Below are positions 27,606-37,840 of a stretch of DNA of 64,000 nucleotides, one piece after another. The notes below the pieces were generated by a model. The model ran no database searches. It saw only the letters and a program-made list of their open reading frames with translations, and was not told where the DNA came from. Location: the NCBI RefSeq assembly GCF_000264785.1, contig NZ_AFJI01000054.1, positions 62,001 through 126,000 of the forward strand, read 5' to 3'. Numbering within the stretch: the stretch's first letter is position 1; every line of letters begins with the position of its first letter. The translations under genes and the position numbers were made by a program. The stretch is from Edwardsiella ictaluri ATCC 33202 (GTDB lineage Bacteria > Pseudomonadota > Gammaproteobacteria > Enterobacterales > Enterobacteriaceae).

Positions 27606-29239
27606 CATGCATCGCGATCACACCCGCCGCCATACGAGGCGCGGGCCTGCCGGTAGAGCGCCAGGCGGACCTCGCGCGCCTTTTCAAACTCCTTATTCAT
27701 GATCAGTGGGCGGATCTCCTTCTGGTAGACCTGGATGCTGGTCTGTCCCTGATGGTTATGGTAGCCGGGCAGGTGGCTGCGCCAGCGCCGGTCGATGATG
27801 GCCTCCTGGCTGTAGAAGGGGTCGATCTGATTGCGCACATAGTCATCGAAACGGGCGCGCAGCGCCTGACGCTGTTCCTGATGTTCCGCCGAGTGTGCCA
27901 GATTGTGGGTTTCCCCTGGATCCTGTTGCAGGTCGTAGAGTTCTTCCTCTTCATTCTCTTTATAAATTATATATTTATATCTGTCCGTGCGTAGCATGCG
28001 CGCCGGTTGTACATCCACATTGCGATCGGTGTTCCACTGGGTAATGACCTCATCGCGCCACGTGTCGGGCTGCTCGCCGCGCAGGATCGGCAGCAGGGAG
28101 CGGCCGTACAGGCCGGGCGGTGGTGTCAGCCCCGCGTAGTCGCACAGGGTCGGCAGCAGATCGCACAGGGAGGTCAGGTGGCGGCTGCTGGAGTGGGGAC
28201 GGATACCGGGGCCGGCGAAAATCAGCGGCACGTTGGTGGACTCTTCATAGAACCAGTTCATCTTGGCCACCAGACGGTGGGCGCCCATGGCATCGCCGTG
28301 ATCGGCAAAGAAGACCACCAGGGTATCGTCCGCATGGCCGCTGGCGCGCAGCGCGCTCAGCACCTGGCCGATAAAACCATCGGCCAGCTCAGTGAAGTGA
28401 TAGTAGGCCTTGAGATACTGACGAAAGTTGAGCGGGCTCCAGTTGGCGGCCTGCATCACCCGGTTATGGGTGCAGCAGGCATATTGAATCGCCAGGGGGC
28501 GGTTGGGCAGATCGGCTGAGGTATCAAAATTGTCCAGCAGCGGCGGCAGCGTTCCCAGACCGTCGATATCGCCGTGCGGGCCGGCAAAAGCCCCGGTCCA
28601 GCCGTTGATGTTATGGGGATTATTGAATTCGATCGCCAGCATAAACGGTGCGTCGGCGCCGCGCCCCTTCAGGGTATCGATATACTTCAGGCTCTCCTGC
28701 AGGCAGTAGACATCCTCACGGGTATCATAATCGACCGGGTAGGCGGCCGGGCTGTCGTAGGGCAGCTCGATCTGGTCGGCGCAGGTGAACCCCTTGAGCG
28801 CGCCGTAGTCGTGACGCTTACCAAAGTGGCGACACTCATAGCCTGCCCGGCTGAACAGTTCGCCCAGCGTCACCATATCCTGCGGGAGGTTGGGGCTGTC
28901 GTTGGCGATCACCCCGGTCTGATGGGGCAGGCGGCCGGTCCAGTAGCAGGCGCGTGACGGGGCGCACAGCGGGTAGGGACAGTAGGCTTGTTCAAAGCGG
29001 GTGCCGCGGGCGATCAGGCTGTCGATGGCCGGGGTGTTGACGTGGGGATTGCCATAGCCCCCCACGCCGCGCCGTGCCAGCTGATCGGCGGTGATGATGA
29101 CGATATTGCGCGGGGGGGGCTTGGCGCCCGTACCCGTACCGGCGGTGGCATCGCCGGTGGCCAGCGCGGGCGCACCGAGGGCGACCCCGGCCATCCCGCC
29201 GGCAGTTCGCTGTAAAAATTCGCGTCGAGAAAGAGACAT
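27605..29239 (-). CDS. Tat-exported type I sulfatase
   Basis: A 544-residue sulfatase. The N-terminus MSLSRREFLQRTAGG is a twin-arginine signal; residues to about 35 form the leader. The core shows NIVIITADQ (metal aspartate 52), the formylglycine motif C-A-P-S-R with Cys92, and FFADHGDAMGAH. The Cys must be oxidised to formylglycine, by FGE or an anaerobic maturase; neither gene is in the window. Substrate unknown; the length and the late NxxxxVQPARMLRTDRYKYI region fit aryl/choline-type sulfatases. The ATG 29239 has AAGGAA upstream. It is inserted between speB and tktA, relative to E. coli. Confidence 0.88.
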   Translation of the reverse strand: MSLSRREFLQRTAGGMAGVALGAPALATGDATAGTGTGAKPPPRNIVIITADQLARRGVGGYGNPHVNTPAIDSLIARGTRFEQAYCPYPLCAPSRACYWTGRLPHQTGVIANDSPNLPQDMVTLGELFSRAGYECRHFGKRHDYGALKGFTCADQIELPYDSPAAYPVDYDTREDVYCLQESLKYIDTLKGRGADAPFMLAIEFNNPHNINGWTGAFAGPHGDIDGLGTLPPLLDNFDTSADLPNRPLAIQYACCTHNRVMQAANWSPLNFRQYLKAYYHFTELADGFIGQVLSALRASGHADDTLVVFFADHGDAMGAHRLVAKMNWFYEESTNVPLIFAGPGIRPHSSSRHLTSLCDLLPTLCDYAGLTPPPGLYGRSLLPILRGEQPDTWRDEVITQWNTDRNVDVQPARMLRTDRYKYIIYKENEEEELYDLQQDPGETHNLAHSAEHQEQRQALRARFDDYVRNQIDPFYSQEAIIDRRWRSHLPGYHNHQGQTSIQVYQKEIRPLIMNKEFEKAREVRLALYRQARASYGGGCDRDA

Positions 29240-29640
29240 AGTCGGTTCCTTTTTATTGTTCGAAAGCAAAGATAACAATTCGAAAGAATGCTTCACCGCG
29301 ATATCGATCGCATAACGCACAATCAAAAGTAAAGGAAAGTTTTTTCGCGCAAAGTGACTGCGGCGGCGCGCGCGGTGAAAAATCAACCTTTGCGCAACGC
29401 AGGTCAAAAAAGGACGCTGATTGCGCAAGCGCTGTGCGCTGCGGGGCGGGACGACATCGGTTTTGTGCTACCCTGCCCCGTCAGGCCATACTGTCCCGCG
29501 GCGTCGGGAGAACGGTGTGAGAGCGTATCATCGCGGCGCGACTCCTTGGCTGCGCCGTGATTAAGGATTGCCGTTTTCACTCCGAGTCTGAGACAATATG
29601 GCGAACCCTTGTTTTCATACAATCCGACTTGGAGTAGAAC
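29240..29640. other. Divergent intergenic region between the sulfatase gene and tktA
   Basis: About 400 bases without a supported gene. It carries promoters for both flanking genes; a TTTGCGCAA-like motif recurs (about 29390 and 29419) but does not match a known site with certainty. Confidence 0.4.
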
Positions 29641-31635
29641 ATGTCCTCTCGTAAAGAGCTTGCCAATGCTATCCGTGCCCTGAGCATGGATGCGGTGCAG
29701 AAGGCCAAATCCGGTCACCCGGGCGCCCCGATGGGGATGGCAGATATCGCCGAAGTCCTGTGGCGTGATTACATGAACCATAACCCGGTCAACCCGCACT
29801 GGGCCGATCGTGACCGTTTTGTGCTGTCCAACGGCCATGGTTCTATGCTGATTTATAGCCTGCTGCACCTTACCGGCTATGATCTGCCGATCTCCGAGCT
29901 GGAAAACTTCCGCCAGCTGCACTCCAGAACCCCGGGCCACCCGGAGTATGGTTATACTCCGGGCGTTGAGACCACCACCGGTCCGCTGGGCCAGGGCATT
30001 GCCAACGCTGTCGGCATGGCCATCGCCGAGCGTACGCTGGCCGCGCAGTTTAACCGCCCGGGGCATGACATCGTCGACCATTTCACCTATGCCTTTATGG
30101 GTGATGGCTGCATGATGGAAGGCATCTCCCACGAGGTCTGCTCCCTGGCCGGTACCCTGAAGCTGGGCAAGCTGATTGCGTTCTACGACGATAACGGTAT
30201 CTCCATCGACGGTCATGTTGACGGCTGGTTCACCGATGATACCGCCAAGCGTTTTGAAGCTTACGGCTGGCACGTGGTGCGCGGCGTAGACGGTCACGAC
30301 AGCGCCGCCATCAAGGCCGCTATCGAAGAGGCGCGCAGCGTAAGCGACAAGCCGTCCCTGCTGATGTGCAAAACCGTCATTGGCTTCGGTTCGCCGAACA
30401 AGGCCGGCACCCATGACTCCCACGGCGCGCCGCTGGGCGATGCAGAGATCGCGGCAACCCGCGCCCAGCTGGGCTGGAACTACCCGCCGTTCGTCATCCC
30501 GCAGGAGATCTATGCCCTGTGGGATGCCAAAGAAGCCGGTAAGGCCAAAGAGCAGGCCTGGGATGTGCGTTTCGCCGCCTATCAGGCTGCGTTCCCGCAG
30601 CTGGCCGCCGAATTCAAACGCCGTATCAACGGCGAACTGCCGGCCAGCTGGGACAGTGAATCCCGCCAGTTTATCAAACAGCTGCAGGCCAACCCGGCCA
30701 AGATCGCCAGCCGTAAGGCGTCGCAGAATGCGCTGGAAGCCTTTGGCAAGCTGCTGCCGGAGTTCCTGGGCGGCTCCGCCGACCTGGCACCGAGCAACCT
30801 GACCATGTGGTCAGGGTCCAAGGCGCTGAACGAAGACGCCGCGGGTAACTATATCCACTACGGCGTGCGTGAGTTCGGCATGACCGCTATCATCAATGGC
30901 GTTGCGTTGCACGGTGGCTTTATCCCCTACGGTGCCACCTTCCTGATGTTCATGGAGTATGCCCGTAACGCTATGCGTATGGCTGCCCTGATGAAGATCC
31001 GCAACATTCAGGTCTACACCCATGACTCCATCGGTCTGGGCGAGGACGGCCCGACCCATCAGCCGGTCGAGCAGATGGCCAGCCTGCGCACCACGCCGAA
31101 CATGAACACCTGGCGCCCGTGTGACCAGGTCGAGTCCGCCGTGGCATGGAAGAAGGCCATCGAACGTCTGGATGGGCCGTCTGCGCTGATCTTTTCCCGT
31201 CAGAACCTGACCCAGATGGATCGCAGCGCCGAGCAGCTGGTCAACGTTGAACGTGGTGCCTATATTCTGCAGGATTGTGACGCGCAGCCGGAGCTGATCT
31301 TCATTGCCACCGGCTCTGAAGTGGAGCTGGCGATGAAAGCCGCTGCGCAACTGAGTGCCGAAGGGCGTCAGGTTCGCGTGGTCTCCATGCCATCCACCGA
31401 AGTGTTCGACAAGCAGGATGCCGCCTACCGTGAAGCAGTACTGCCATCCGCCGTCAGCGCCCGTGTGGCGGTCGAGGCGGGTATCGCCGACTTCTGGTAC
31501 AAGTACGTCGGTCTGAACGGCGCTGTCGTCGGTATGACCACCTTCGGTGAGTCTGCGCCGGCCGAACAGCTGTTCGTCGAGTTCGGCTTCACTGTCGACA
31601 ACGTGCTGGCCAAGGCCCGCGCACTGCTGAAGTAA
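29641..31635 (+). CDS. tktA: Transketolase
   Basis: A 664-residue thiamine-diphosphate enzyme, one residue longer than E. coli TktA. It exchanges two-carbon units in the pentose phosphate pathway. Motifs include [18 protein letters not shown], the ThDP/metal motif [12 protein letters not shown], and [11 protein letters not shown] with the catalytic glutamate. The ribosome site GGAG lies before the ATG. It ends at a strong terminator ahead of epd; rpiA of the same pathway is encoded nearby at 39029. Confidence 0.97.
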   Translation: MSSRKELANAIRALSMDAVQKAKSGHPGAPMGMADIAEVLWRDYMNHNPVNPHWADRDRFVLSNGHGSMLIYSLLHLTGYDLPISELENFRQLHSRTPGHPEYGYTPGVETTTGPLGQGIANAVGMAIAERTLAAQFNRPGHDIVDHFTYAFMGDGCMMEGISHEVCSLAGTLKLGKLIAFYDDNGISIDGHVDGWFTDDTAKRFEAYGWHVVRGVDGHDSAAIKAAIEEARSVSDKPSLLMCKTVIGFGSPNKAGTHDSHGAPLGDAEIAATRAQLGWNYPPFVIPQEIYALWDAKEAGKAKEQAWDVRFAAYQAAFPQLAAEFKRRINGELPASWDSESRQFIKQLQANPAKIASRKASQNALEAFGKLLPEFLGGSADLAPSNLTMWSGSKALNEDAAGNYIHYGVREFGMTAIINGVALHGGFIPYGATFLMFMEYARNAMRMAALMKIRNIQVYTHDSIGLGEDGPTHQPVEQMASLRTTPNMNTWRPCDQVESAVAWKKAIERLDGPSALIFSRQNLTQMDRSAEQLVNVERGAYILQDCDAQPELIFIATGSEVELAMKAAAQLSAEGRQVRVVSMPSTEVFDKQDAAYREAVLPSAVSARVAVEAGIADFWYKYVGLNGAVVGMTTFGESAPAEQLFVEFGFTVDNVLAKARALLK

Positions 31636-31658
31636 GCCGTACGCGGTAGAAAAAGATG

Positions 31659-31682
31659 AACGGGGCGTCTGCCCCGTTTTTT
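31659..31682 (+). terminator. Rho-independent terminator of tktA
   Basis: AACGGGGC, loop GTCT, GCCCCGTT merging into a six-T tract. Confidence 0.9.
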
Positions 31683-31728
31683 CTGCCGGAGTATCAGGCG
31701 CTCTCTATGCGCTGATTTCGCATCAAAT

Positions 31729-31744
31729 TGTGATGCAATGCACG
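31729..31744. promoter_or_regulatory. CRP-like site upstream of epd
   Basis: TGTGATGCAATGCACG keeps the full left half TGTGA and a partial right half (GCACG against TCACA) with the correct six-base gap. E. coli epd is CRP controlled, which supports the reading. Confidence 0.45.
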
Positions 31745-31822
31745 TTTCCATTCAAATTCACCGCCACGCCTCCCGCTTTTCCTCTCCCGTGTTTTCTTTG
31801 CGCTGCGTTTGGTTTATTCTTG

Positions 31823-31838
31823 GCTGAAGCGTTTCAGT
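31823..31838. promoter_or_regulatory. Cra (FruR) operator upstream of epd
   Basis: GCTGAAGCGTTTCAGT contains TGAAGCGTTTCA, a perfect match to the Cra consensus TGAAnCGnTTCA, 121 bases before the epd ATG. Cra controls glycolytic genes in E. coli including this operon. Confidence 0.78.
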
Positions 31839-31958
31839 TGATGGGGAAAGCGGCGACGAATTGATGGGGCCAGTGGCGTTTTTGCTGGCGGAGCCCGCTC
31901 CGGTGTCGCGTGCATGGATTACTCTTGGCGTCTGTTTGTCGGACGAGGAAAGAGTAAG

Positions 31959-32984
31959 ATGACCATTCGTATCGCCATTAACGGCTTTGGTCGCATCGGC
32001 CGCAACGTACTGCGGGCGCTGTATGAGTCGGGACGACAGACGCAGATGCGCGTCGTCGCAATCAATGAGCTGGCGGCCGCTGAAGGGATGGCACATCTAC
32101 TGCAGTATGACACCTGCCACGGCCGGTTTGCCTGGTCGGTGCGCCAGCAGGATGACTGGTTGTGGATCGGCGACGATCGTATTCGTCTGCTGCACCGGCC
32201 GCAGATCGCCGATCTGCCCTGGGAGGCGCTGCAGGTCGATGTGGTGCTGGAGTGTAGCGGTGTTTATGGCAGCCGGGCTGATGGCGAGGCTCATCTTCTG
32301 GCGGGGGCCGGTAAAGTGCTGTTCTCCCACCCCGGCGGCCATGACCTTGATGCCACCGTGGTATACGGGGTGAATCAGGAGAGTCTGTTGGCGGAGCATC
32401 GCATCGTCTCCAACGCCTCCTGTACCACCAACTGTATCATCCCGGTGATTAAATTGCTGGACGATGCCTTTGCCATCGAGTCGGGCGCAGTGACTACCAT
32501 CCACTCGTCGATGAATGACCAACAGGTGATCGATGCTTACCACCCGGATCTGCGGCGGACCCGGGCTGCCAGCCACTCGATCATTCCGGTGGATACCAAG
32601 CTGGCGGCGGGTATTGCGCGCGTGTTACCGCAGTTTCGCGATCGCTTTGAAGCGATCTCGGTACGGGTACCGACGCTGAATGTGACCGCCATCGATCTCA
32701 GCGTCAGCGTGCGTACTCCGGTGCGGGTTGAGCAGGTGAACCACCTGCTGCAAAAGGCGGCATCCACTGCATTTCATGGTATAGTTGACTACACAGAATT
32801 ACCGCTGGTCTCGACCGACTTTAATCACGACCCGCACAGCGCCATCGTGGACGGTACTCAGACGCGGGTCAGTGGTCGGCATTTGATTAAAACGTTGGTC
32901 TGGTGTGACAACGAATGGGGATTCGCCAACCGGATGCTGGATACCACGCTGGCGATGGCCCGGGCAGTTTCTAATGCGTCGTAG
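31959..32984 (+). CDS. epd: D-erythrose-4-phosphate dehydrogenase
   Basis: A 341-residue GAPDH-family enzyme, the first step of de novo pyridoxal phosphate synthesis. The NAD-binding start is [20 protein letters not shown] and the catalytic cysteine is Cys155 in [10 protein letters not shown]. The [22 protein letters not shown] segment is of the Epd rather than the GAPDH type. The ATG at 31959 follows GAGGAA; the frame upstream to 31914 has no site. It leads the epd-pgk-fbaA series, 57 bases before pgk. Confidence 0.95.
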   Translation: MTIRIAINGFGRIGRNVLRALYESGRQTQMRVVAINELAAAEGMAHLLQYDTCHGRFAWSVRQQDDWLWIGDDRIRLLHRPQIADLPWEALQVDVVLECSGVYGSRADGEAHLLAGAGKVLFSHPGGHDLDATVVYGVNQESLLAEHRIVSNASCTTNCIIPVIKLLDDAFAIESGAVTTIHSSMNDQQVIDAYHPDLRRTRAASHSIIPVDTKLAAGIARVLPQFRDRFEAISVRVPTLNVTAIDLSVSVRTPVRVEQVNHLLQKAASTAFHGIVDYTELPLVSTDFNHDPHSAIVDGTQTRVSGRHLIKTLVWCDNEWGFANRMLDTTLAMARAVSNAS

Positions 32985-33041
32985 CCGCGCGCGGCGACAC
33001 AGCTTAAAGCAACTTTTAGAGAATCAATGAGAGGATTCACC

Positions 33042-34205
33042 ATGTCTGTAATTAAGATGACCGATTTGGATCTGGCGGGTAAACGCGTTCTGATCCGTGC
33101 GGATCTGAACGTTCCGGTTAAAGACGGTAAAGTGACTTCCGATGCGCGTATCCGCGCTTCGCTGCCGACCATTGAGCTGGCGCTGAAGCAAGGTGCACGC
33201 GTGATGGTAACCTCCCATCTGGGTCGTCCGACCGAAGGCGAGTACAACGCAGAGTTTTCTCTGCTGCCGGTGGTGAATTACCTCAAAGATCATCTGAAGG
33301 CGTCGGTGCGTCTGGCCAAAGATTACCTGGACGGCGTTGACGTCGCCCAGGGCGAGCTGGTGGTGCTGGAAAACGTCCGCTTCAACAAGGGTGAGAAGAA
33401 AGACGACGAAACCCTGTCCAAGAAATACGCCGCCCTGTGCGACGTGTTCGTTATGGACGCGTTTGGCACCGCGCACCGCGCCCAGGCCTCTACCCACGGC
33501 GTGGGCAAGTTTGCGCCGATCGCCTGTGCCGGTCCGCTGCTGTCCGGCGAGCTGGAAGCCCTGGGCAAGGCCCTGAGCAACCCGGCGCGTCCGATGGTCG
33601 CCATCGTCGGCGGCTCCAAGGTCTCCACCAAACTGACCGTCCTGGACTCCCTGTCCAAGATCGCTGATCAGCTGATCGTGGGCGGCGGCATCGCGAATAC
33701 CTTCATCGCCGCGGAAGGCCATAACGTGGGTAAATCCCTGTATGAAGCCGACCTGATCCCTGAAGCCAAGAAGCTGCTGGGTACCTGTGATATCCCGGTA
33801 CCGACCGATGTGCGTGTGGCGACAGAGTTTTCTGAGACGGCGTCGGCGACCATGAAATCCGTCAGCGAAATCAAAGATGATGAGCAGGTTCTGGATCTGG
33901 GCGATGCCTCTGCCGAGCAGCTGGCCGCTATCCTGAAAAACGCCAAGACCATCCTGTGGAACGGTCCGGTCGGCGTTTTCGAGTTCCCGAACTTCCGTAA
34001 AGGGACCGAGATCGTGGCCAATGCTATCGCCAACAGCGACGCCTTCTCCATCGCCGGCGGCGGCGATACCCTGGCGGCCATCGATCTGTTCGGCATCGCC
34101 GACAAGATCTCCTACATCTCCACCGGCGGCGGTGCCTTCCTGGAGTTTGTGGAAGGCAAGAAACTGCCGGCTGTGGTGATGCTCGAAGAGCGCGCCAAGC
34201 AGTAA
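33042..34205 (+). CDS. pgk: Phosphoglycerate kinase
   Basis: A 387-residue enzyme, identical in length to E. coli Pgk, making ATP from 1,3-bisphosphoglycerate in glycolysis. Motifs: [48 protein letters not shown], and the C-terminal nucleotide loop [14 protein letters not shown]. The ATG at 33042 has AGAGGA six bases upstream. Epd and FbaA genes flank it on the same strand. Confidence 0.97.
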   Translation: MSVIKMTDLDLAGKRVLIRADLNVPVKDGKVTSDARIRASLPTIELALKQGARVMVTSHLGRPTEGEYNAEFSLLPVVNYLKDHLKASVRLAKDYLDGVDVAQGELVVLENVRFNKGEKKDDETLSKKYAALCDVFVMDAFGTAHRAQASTHGVGKFAPIACAGPLLSGELEALGKALSNPARPMVAIVGGSKVSTKLTVLDSLSKIADQLIVGGGIANTFIAAEGHNVGKSLYEADLIPEAKKLLGTCDIPVPTDVRVATEFSETASATMKSVSEIKDDEQVLDLGDASAEQLAAILKNAKTILWNGPVGVFEFPNFRKGTEIVANAIANSDAFSIAGGGDTLAAIDLFGIADKISYISTGGGAFLEFVEGKKLPAVVMLEERAKQ

Positions 34206-34313
34206 TGCCCGATACGGGAGGCCATCATGCCTCCCGTTGTTTTATCGCGCCTTGGCGCGGTAATGTTGATCCGATTGGAAAACACTCACGCCCACGAAAC
34301 AGGACGATTAGAC

Positions 34314-35390
34314 ATGTCTAAAATCTTTGACTTTGTTAAACCGGGTGTCATCTTTGGCGATGACGTTCAGAAAGTATTCCAGGTTGCGAAAGAGAACAAA
34401 TTCGCTCTGCCGGCCGTTAACTGCGTCGGTACGGACTCCATCAACGCGGTGATGGAGGCTGCAGCCAAGGTACGCGCGCCGATCATCGTTCAGTTCTCCA
34501 ACGGCGGTGCTGCCTTCATCGCCGGTAAAGGACTGAAGCTGGAGGGCCAGCAGGGGGCCATCCTCGGCGCGATCGCCGGTGCGCACCACGTGCATCAGAT
34601 GGCCGAATACTACGGTGTTCCGGTGATCCTGCATACCGACCACTGCGCCAAGAAGCTGCTGCCGTGGCTGGACGGGCTGCTGGATGCCGGTGAGAAGCAC
34701 TTCGCCGCGACGGGCAAGCCGCTGTTCTCCTCCCACATGATCGATCTTTCCGAAGAGTCTCTGGAAGAGAACATTGAAATCTGCTCTCAGTACCTGGCCC
34801 GCATGTCCAAGATCGGTATGACCCTGGAGCTGGAGCTGGGTTGCACCGGTGGTGAAGAAGACGGTGTGGACAACAGTCACCTGGACAACTCCGCGCTGTA
34901 CACCCAGCCGGAGGACGTGGACTACGCGTTCACCAAGCTGAGCGCCATCAGCCCGCGTTTCACCATCGCTGCCTCCTTCGGCAACGTGCACGGCGTGTAC
35001 AAGCCGGGTAACGTGCAGCTGACGCCGGTGATCCTGAAAAACTCTCAGGAGTATGTCTCCAAGAAGCATAACCTGCCGCATAACAGCCTGAACTTTGTCT
35101 TCCACGGTGGCTCCGGCTCTACCGCGGCAGAGATCAAAGAAGCGGTCAGCTACGGTGTGGTGAAGATGAACATCGACACCGATACCCAGTGGGCAACCTG
35201 GGAAGGTGTGCTGAAGTACTACAAGAAGAACGAAGGTTATCTGCAGGGCCAGCTGGGTAATCCGGAAGGCGACGACAAGCCGAACAAGAAGTACTACGAT
35301 CCACGCGTATGGCTGCGTGCCGCTCAGACTGGCATGATCGAGCGTCTGGAGCAGGCGTTCAAAGAGCTGAACTGTATCGACGTGCTGTAA
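34314..35390 (+). CDS. fbaA: Class II fructose-bisphosphate aldolase
   Basis: A 358-residue zinc aldolase of glycolysis. Zinc and catalytic residues are in VILHTDHCAKK (Asp109, His110), the GCTGGEEDGVDN loop and VFHGGSGST; KMNIDTDTQW precedes the C-terminus. The ATG at 34314 is chosen by homology (MSKIFDFVKPGV) over the open frame from 34227. It lies 108 bases after pgk and is followed by a strong terminator that ends the operon. Confidence 0.97.
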   Translation: MSKIFDFVKPGVIFGDDVQKVFQVAKENKFALPAVNCVGTDSINAVMEAAAKVRAPIIVQFSNGGAAFIAGKGLKLEGQQGAILGAIAGAHHVHQMAEYYGVPVILHTDHCAKKLLPWLDGLLDAGEKHFAATGKPLFSSHMIDLSEESLEENIEICSQYLARMSKIGMTLELELGCTGGEEDGVDNSHLDNSALYTQPEDVDYAFTKLSAISPRFTIAASFGNVHGVYKPGNVQLTPVILKNSQEYVSKKHNLPHNSLNFVFHGGSGSTAAEIKEAVSYGVVKMNIDTDTQWATWEGVLKYYKKNEGYLQGQLGNPEGDDKPNKKYYDPRVWLRAAQTGMIERLEQAFKELNCIDVL

Positions 35391-35410
35391 TCGTCGTCAA
35401 TCGGCTGGAG

Positions 35411-35435
35411 AAACCCCGCGTTGCGGGGTTTTTTT
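35411..35435 (+). terminator. Rho-independent terminator of the epd-pgk-fbaA operon
   Basis: AAACCCCGC, loop GTT, GCGGGGTTT running into a seven-T tract. Confidence 0.92.
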
Positions 35436-35664
35436 ATGCCGGGAGATCGCCGGGAAAGGGAAATATCATCGCGAGCGGCCATATCAATACGTTGTGTTAT
35501 ATGGTTTTAATTTTCAGATTGTTAGCGTTAATGAAATGTGGAGTTCATCGCCGTAGTTGGGTTACCCTTATAATCATTGGGCTGCGATCTGCGGCCTGTT
35601 TTGCCCGTGTTATCGGGGTTACGGTGACGGAGTCAGGTAATGAAATCAGAGGGTAAAAAATAAG

Positions 35665-36525
35665 ATGAAAGAATTGGATGTAGTTGACGGCATACAGAGC
35701 GCCGGCGGTTGGATCGTCCGTAACCAGGATTTGCTGCTGGGCTATGCCGTCAATCTGGTGGCGGCGGTAGTGATCCTGATCATCGGTTCCCTGATCGCCC
35801 GCGGCATTTCGACGACGCTGATTCGCCTGCTGAAGGCGCGTGGTCTGGATGTGACGGTAGTGCATTTCCTGGCGGCGATGGTACGTTATGCCATTCTGGC
35901 CTTTACCATTATCGCCGCGCTGGGGCGGCTTGGGGTGCAGACCACCTCGGTGATCGCTGTGCTGGGTGCCGCCGGTTTGGCGGTCGGTCTGGCGCTACAG
36001 GGGTCGTTGTCCAACTTTGCCGCCGGCGTGCTGCTGGTGCTGTTCCGCCCGTTCCGCGCGGGAGAGGTCGTGGATCTGGGCGGCGTCACCGGCACGGTAC
36101 GCGAGGTGCAGATTTTCTCTACCACGCTGGCCACAGCTGACAATAAAGTGATTGTGGTGCCCAATGGCAAGATCATTGCCGGCAACATCATCAACTTCTC
36201 CCGCGAGCCGAAGCGCCGGATCGATATTATCGTGGGTGTGGCCTACGACGCCGATATCGACGTGGTCAAGCGGGTGCTGGGCGATGTGGTGGCGGCCGAT
36301 ACGCGCATTCTGCACGATGATGGCGTTACCATTCGCCTGAACGAAATGGCGGCCTCGTCGCTCAATTTTGTGGTGCGTGTCTGGGGCAACAACGCCGACT
36401 ATTGGGCCATCTATTTTGATCTGATGGAGAATTTCAAACGCGCGCTGGATGCCAATAATATTGGCATTCCGTTCCCACAGATGGACGTGCATCTGTATCA
36501 GGCTGTCAAAGCCCGTGCCGAGTGA
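35665..36525 (+). CDS. mscS: Small-conductance mechanosensitive channel MscS
   Basis: A 286-residue protein equal in length to E. coli MscS. Three N-terminal membrane helices end in the pore helix [20 protein letters not shown] with its alternating Gly/Ala packing, followed by the cytoplasmic cage domain ([20 protein letters not shown]). It opens on membrane tension to release solutes in hypo-osmotic shock. GAGGG precedes the ATG. Order after fbaA is as in E. coli. Confidence 0.96.
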   Translation: MKELDVVDGIQSAGGWIVRNQDLLLGYAVNLVAAVVILIIGSLIARGISTTLIRLLKARGLDVTVVHFLAAMVRYAILAFTIIAALGRLGVQTTSVIAVLGAAGLAVGLALQGSLSNFAAGVLLVLFRPFRAGEVVDLGGVTGTVREVQIFSTTLATADNKVIVVPNGKIIAGNIINFSREPKRRIDIIVGVAYDADIDVVKRVLGDVVAADTRILHDDGVTIRLNEMAASSLNFVVRVWGNNADYWAIYFDLMENFKRALDANNIGIPFPQMDVHLYQAVKARAE

Positions 36526-36615
36526 TCTCCTCCCGTCTGGCCGACGCCCCGGCCAGACACCATGAGCCCGTCTAATCTGCGATAAGAAATCGCTATTTCC
36601 CCCGTCGCTGCCCGG

Positions 36616-36899
36616 CTGTTTATGATTCTCTTTATTAACCGTCCGCTCCTCCTCTTCTGAAGGGGCATCGTTATATTTTCTGCATTTGTGCAGCGATTCA
36701 TCCTGAGTACGGCGCTGATCTGCGCCGGGACCTTCGACGGCCGCGCGTTGAAGCTGGTGATCTGGGGCGGTCTGAATAGCCTCGGTAGGGTCTGGCGCTG
36801 CAGGTGGCCTGGCTGAGCCATTTGCGCGCCCAGCGGTCGATCAATATGGCTGTCGGCGGAGTTATGTGGTTTATTGCGCGATCGTTGGTGCGTCAATGA
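36616..36899 (+). pseudogene. argO: Degraded argO (basic amino acid exporter) remnant
   Basis: The place between mscS and yggE belongs to argO in E. coli. Only fragments remain: a start-like MILF, a piece YIFCICAAIH followed in another frame by LSTALICAGTFDGRAL (compare [22 protein letters not shown]), and the C-terminus LQVAWLSHLRAQRSINMAVG, GVMWFIARSLVRQ (compare [34 protein letters not shown]). About 280 bases survive of a 630-base gene, with frameshifts and a large internal deletion. The arginine/canavanine exporter must be lost at this locus, although its activator gene argP is intact 1 kb away. Confidence 0.78.
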
Positions 36900-37060
36900 C
36901 CGGCTATGTAGGGAATATCCGATTCACGTCGCGCCATAGGCGCGCTATGCTAACAGCACATTCGTCGGCGATCGGTCGGCGGGATAGGGTTGGACCTTAG
37001 GGTCTGGCGCATGACAGAGGGGAAGCCCCTGGCAACGTAGTAGTGAACCGGAGGATAACC

Positions 37061-37780
37061 ATGAAATTAACAGTATTGGCCTTGGCTGCAATGATGGGTG
37101 TCGGTGGCATGGCCGCCAGTGTTCAGGCGGCGGAGGTCCCAGAGGGGCCGCACGTAGTGACATCGGGTACCGCCAGCGTGGATGCCGTTCCCGACATGGC
37201 TACCCTGACCTTTCAGGTTAACGCCAGCGCTAAAGATGCCGCCGTTGCCAAGTCTCAGGTCGATCAGCGGGTAGCCAAATATTTTGACTTTTTGAAGCGT
37301 AACGGCATCGACCCGCAGGATATCAGCGCCGCCAATCTGTATACCATGCCAGAGTATGAGTATCAGAAAGATGGGAAAAGCCAGCTGAAGGGATACCGTG
37401 CCGTGCGTACCGTACAGGTGACGTTGCGTCAGCTGGATAAGCTTAACAGTCTGTTGGACGGGGCGCTGAAGGCCAACCTTAATGAGATCCGCTCTGTCGA
37501 GCTGGGCGTTGCCAAGCCTGAGGTGTACCGCGATAAGGCGCGCCAGATGGCGATCAGGAACGCGATATCCCAGGCGGAGTCCCTGGCGCAGGGGTTTGGG
37601 GTAACGTTGGGGCCGGTCTATAGCGTCCGTTATCACGTCTCCAACTTCCAGCCGGAGCCGGAGACACGCATGTACGCGGCGGCGCCGTCCGCCAATCAAA
37701 CCTCGGCGGCACAAACCTATGAGCAGCAGACGATTCACTTCGACGATCGGGTTGAGGTGGTGTTTAACCTGAGTAAATAA
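37061..37780 (+). CDS. yggE: SIMPL-domain periplasmic protein YggE
   Basis: A 239-residue DUF541/SIMPL protein. A signal peptide ends near residue 23 (AASVQA), then HVVTSGTASVDAVPDMATLTFQV opens the conserved domain; the C-terminus is RVEVVFNLSK. In E. coli YggE is linked to tolerance of oxidative stress. The ATG at 37061 has GGAGG six bases upstream; the open frame starts six codons earlier. It converges on argP, as in E. coli. Confidence 0.92.
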   Translation: MKLTVLALAAMMGVGGMAASVQAAEVPEGPHVVTSGTASVDAVPDMATLTFQVNASAKDAAVAKSQVDQRVAKYFDFLKRNGIDPQDISAANLYTMPEYEYQKDGKSQLKGYRAVRTVQVTLRQLDKLNSLLDGALKANLNEIRSVELGVAKPEVYRDKARQMAIRNAISQAESLAQGFGVTLGPVYSVRYHVSNFQPEPETRMYAAAPSANQTSAAQTYEQQTIHFDDRVEVVFNLSK

Positions 37781-37840
37781 CGGGCCGATAGTGGGCGGGA
37801 TCGATTGCCGATCCCGCGTTGCCGCGCGCAGCTCCAGTGT

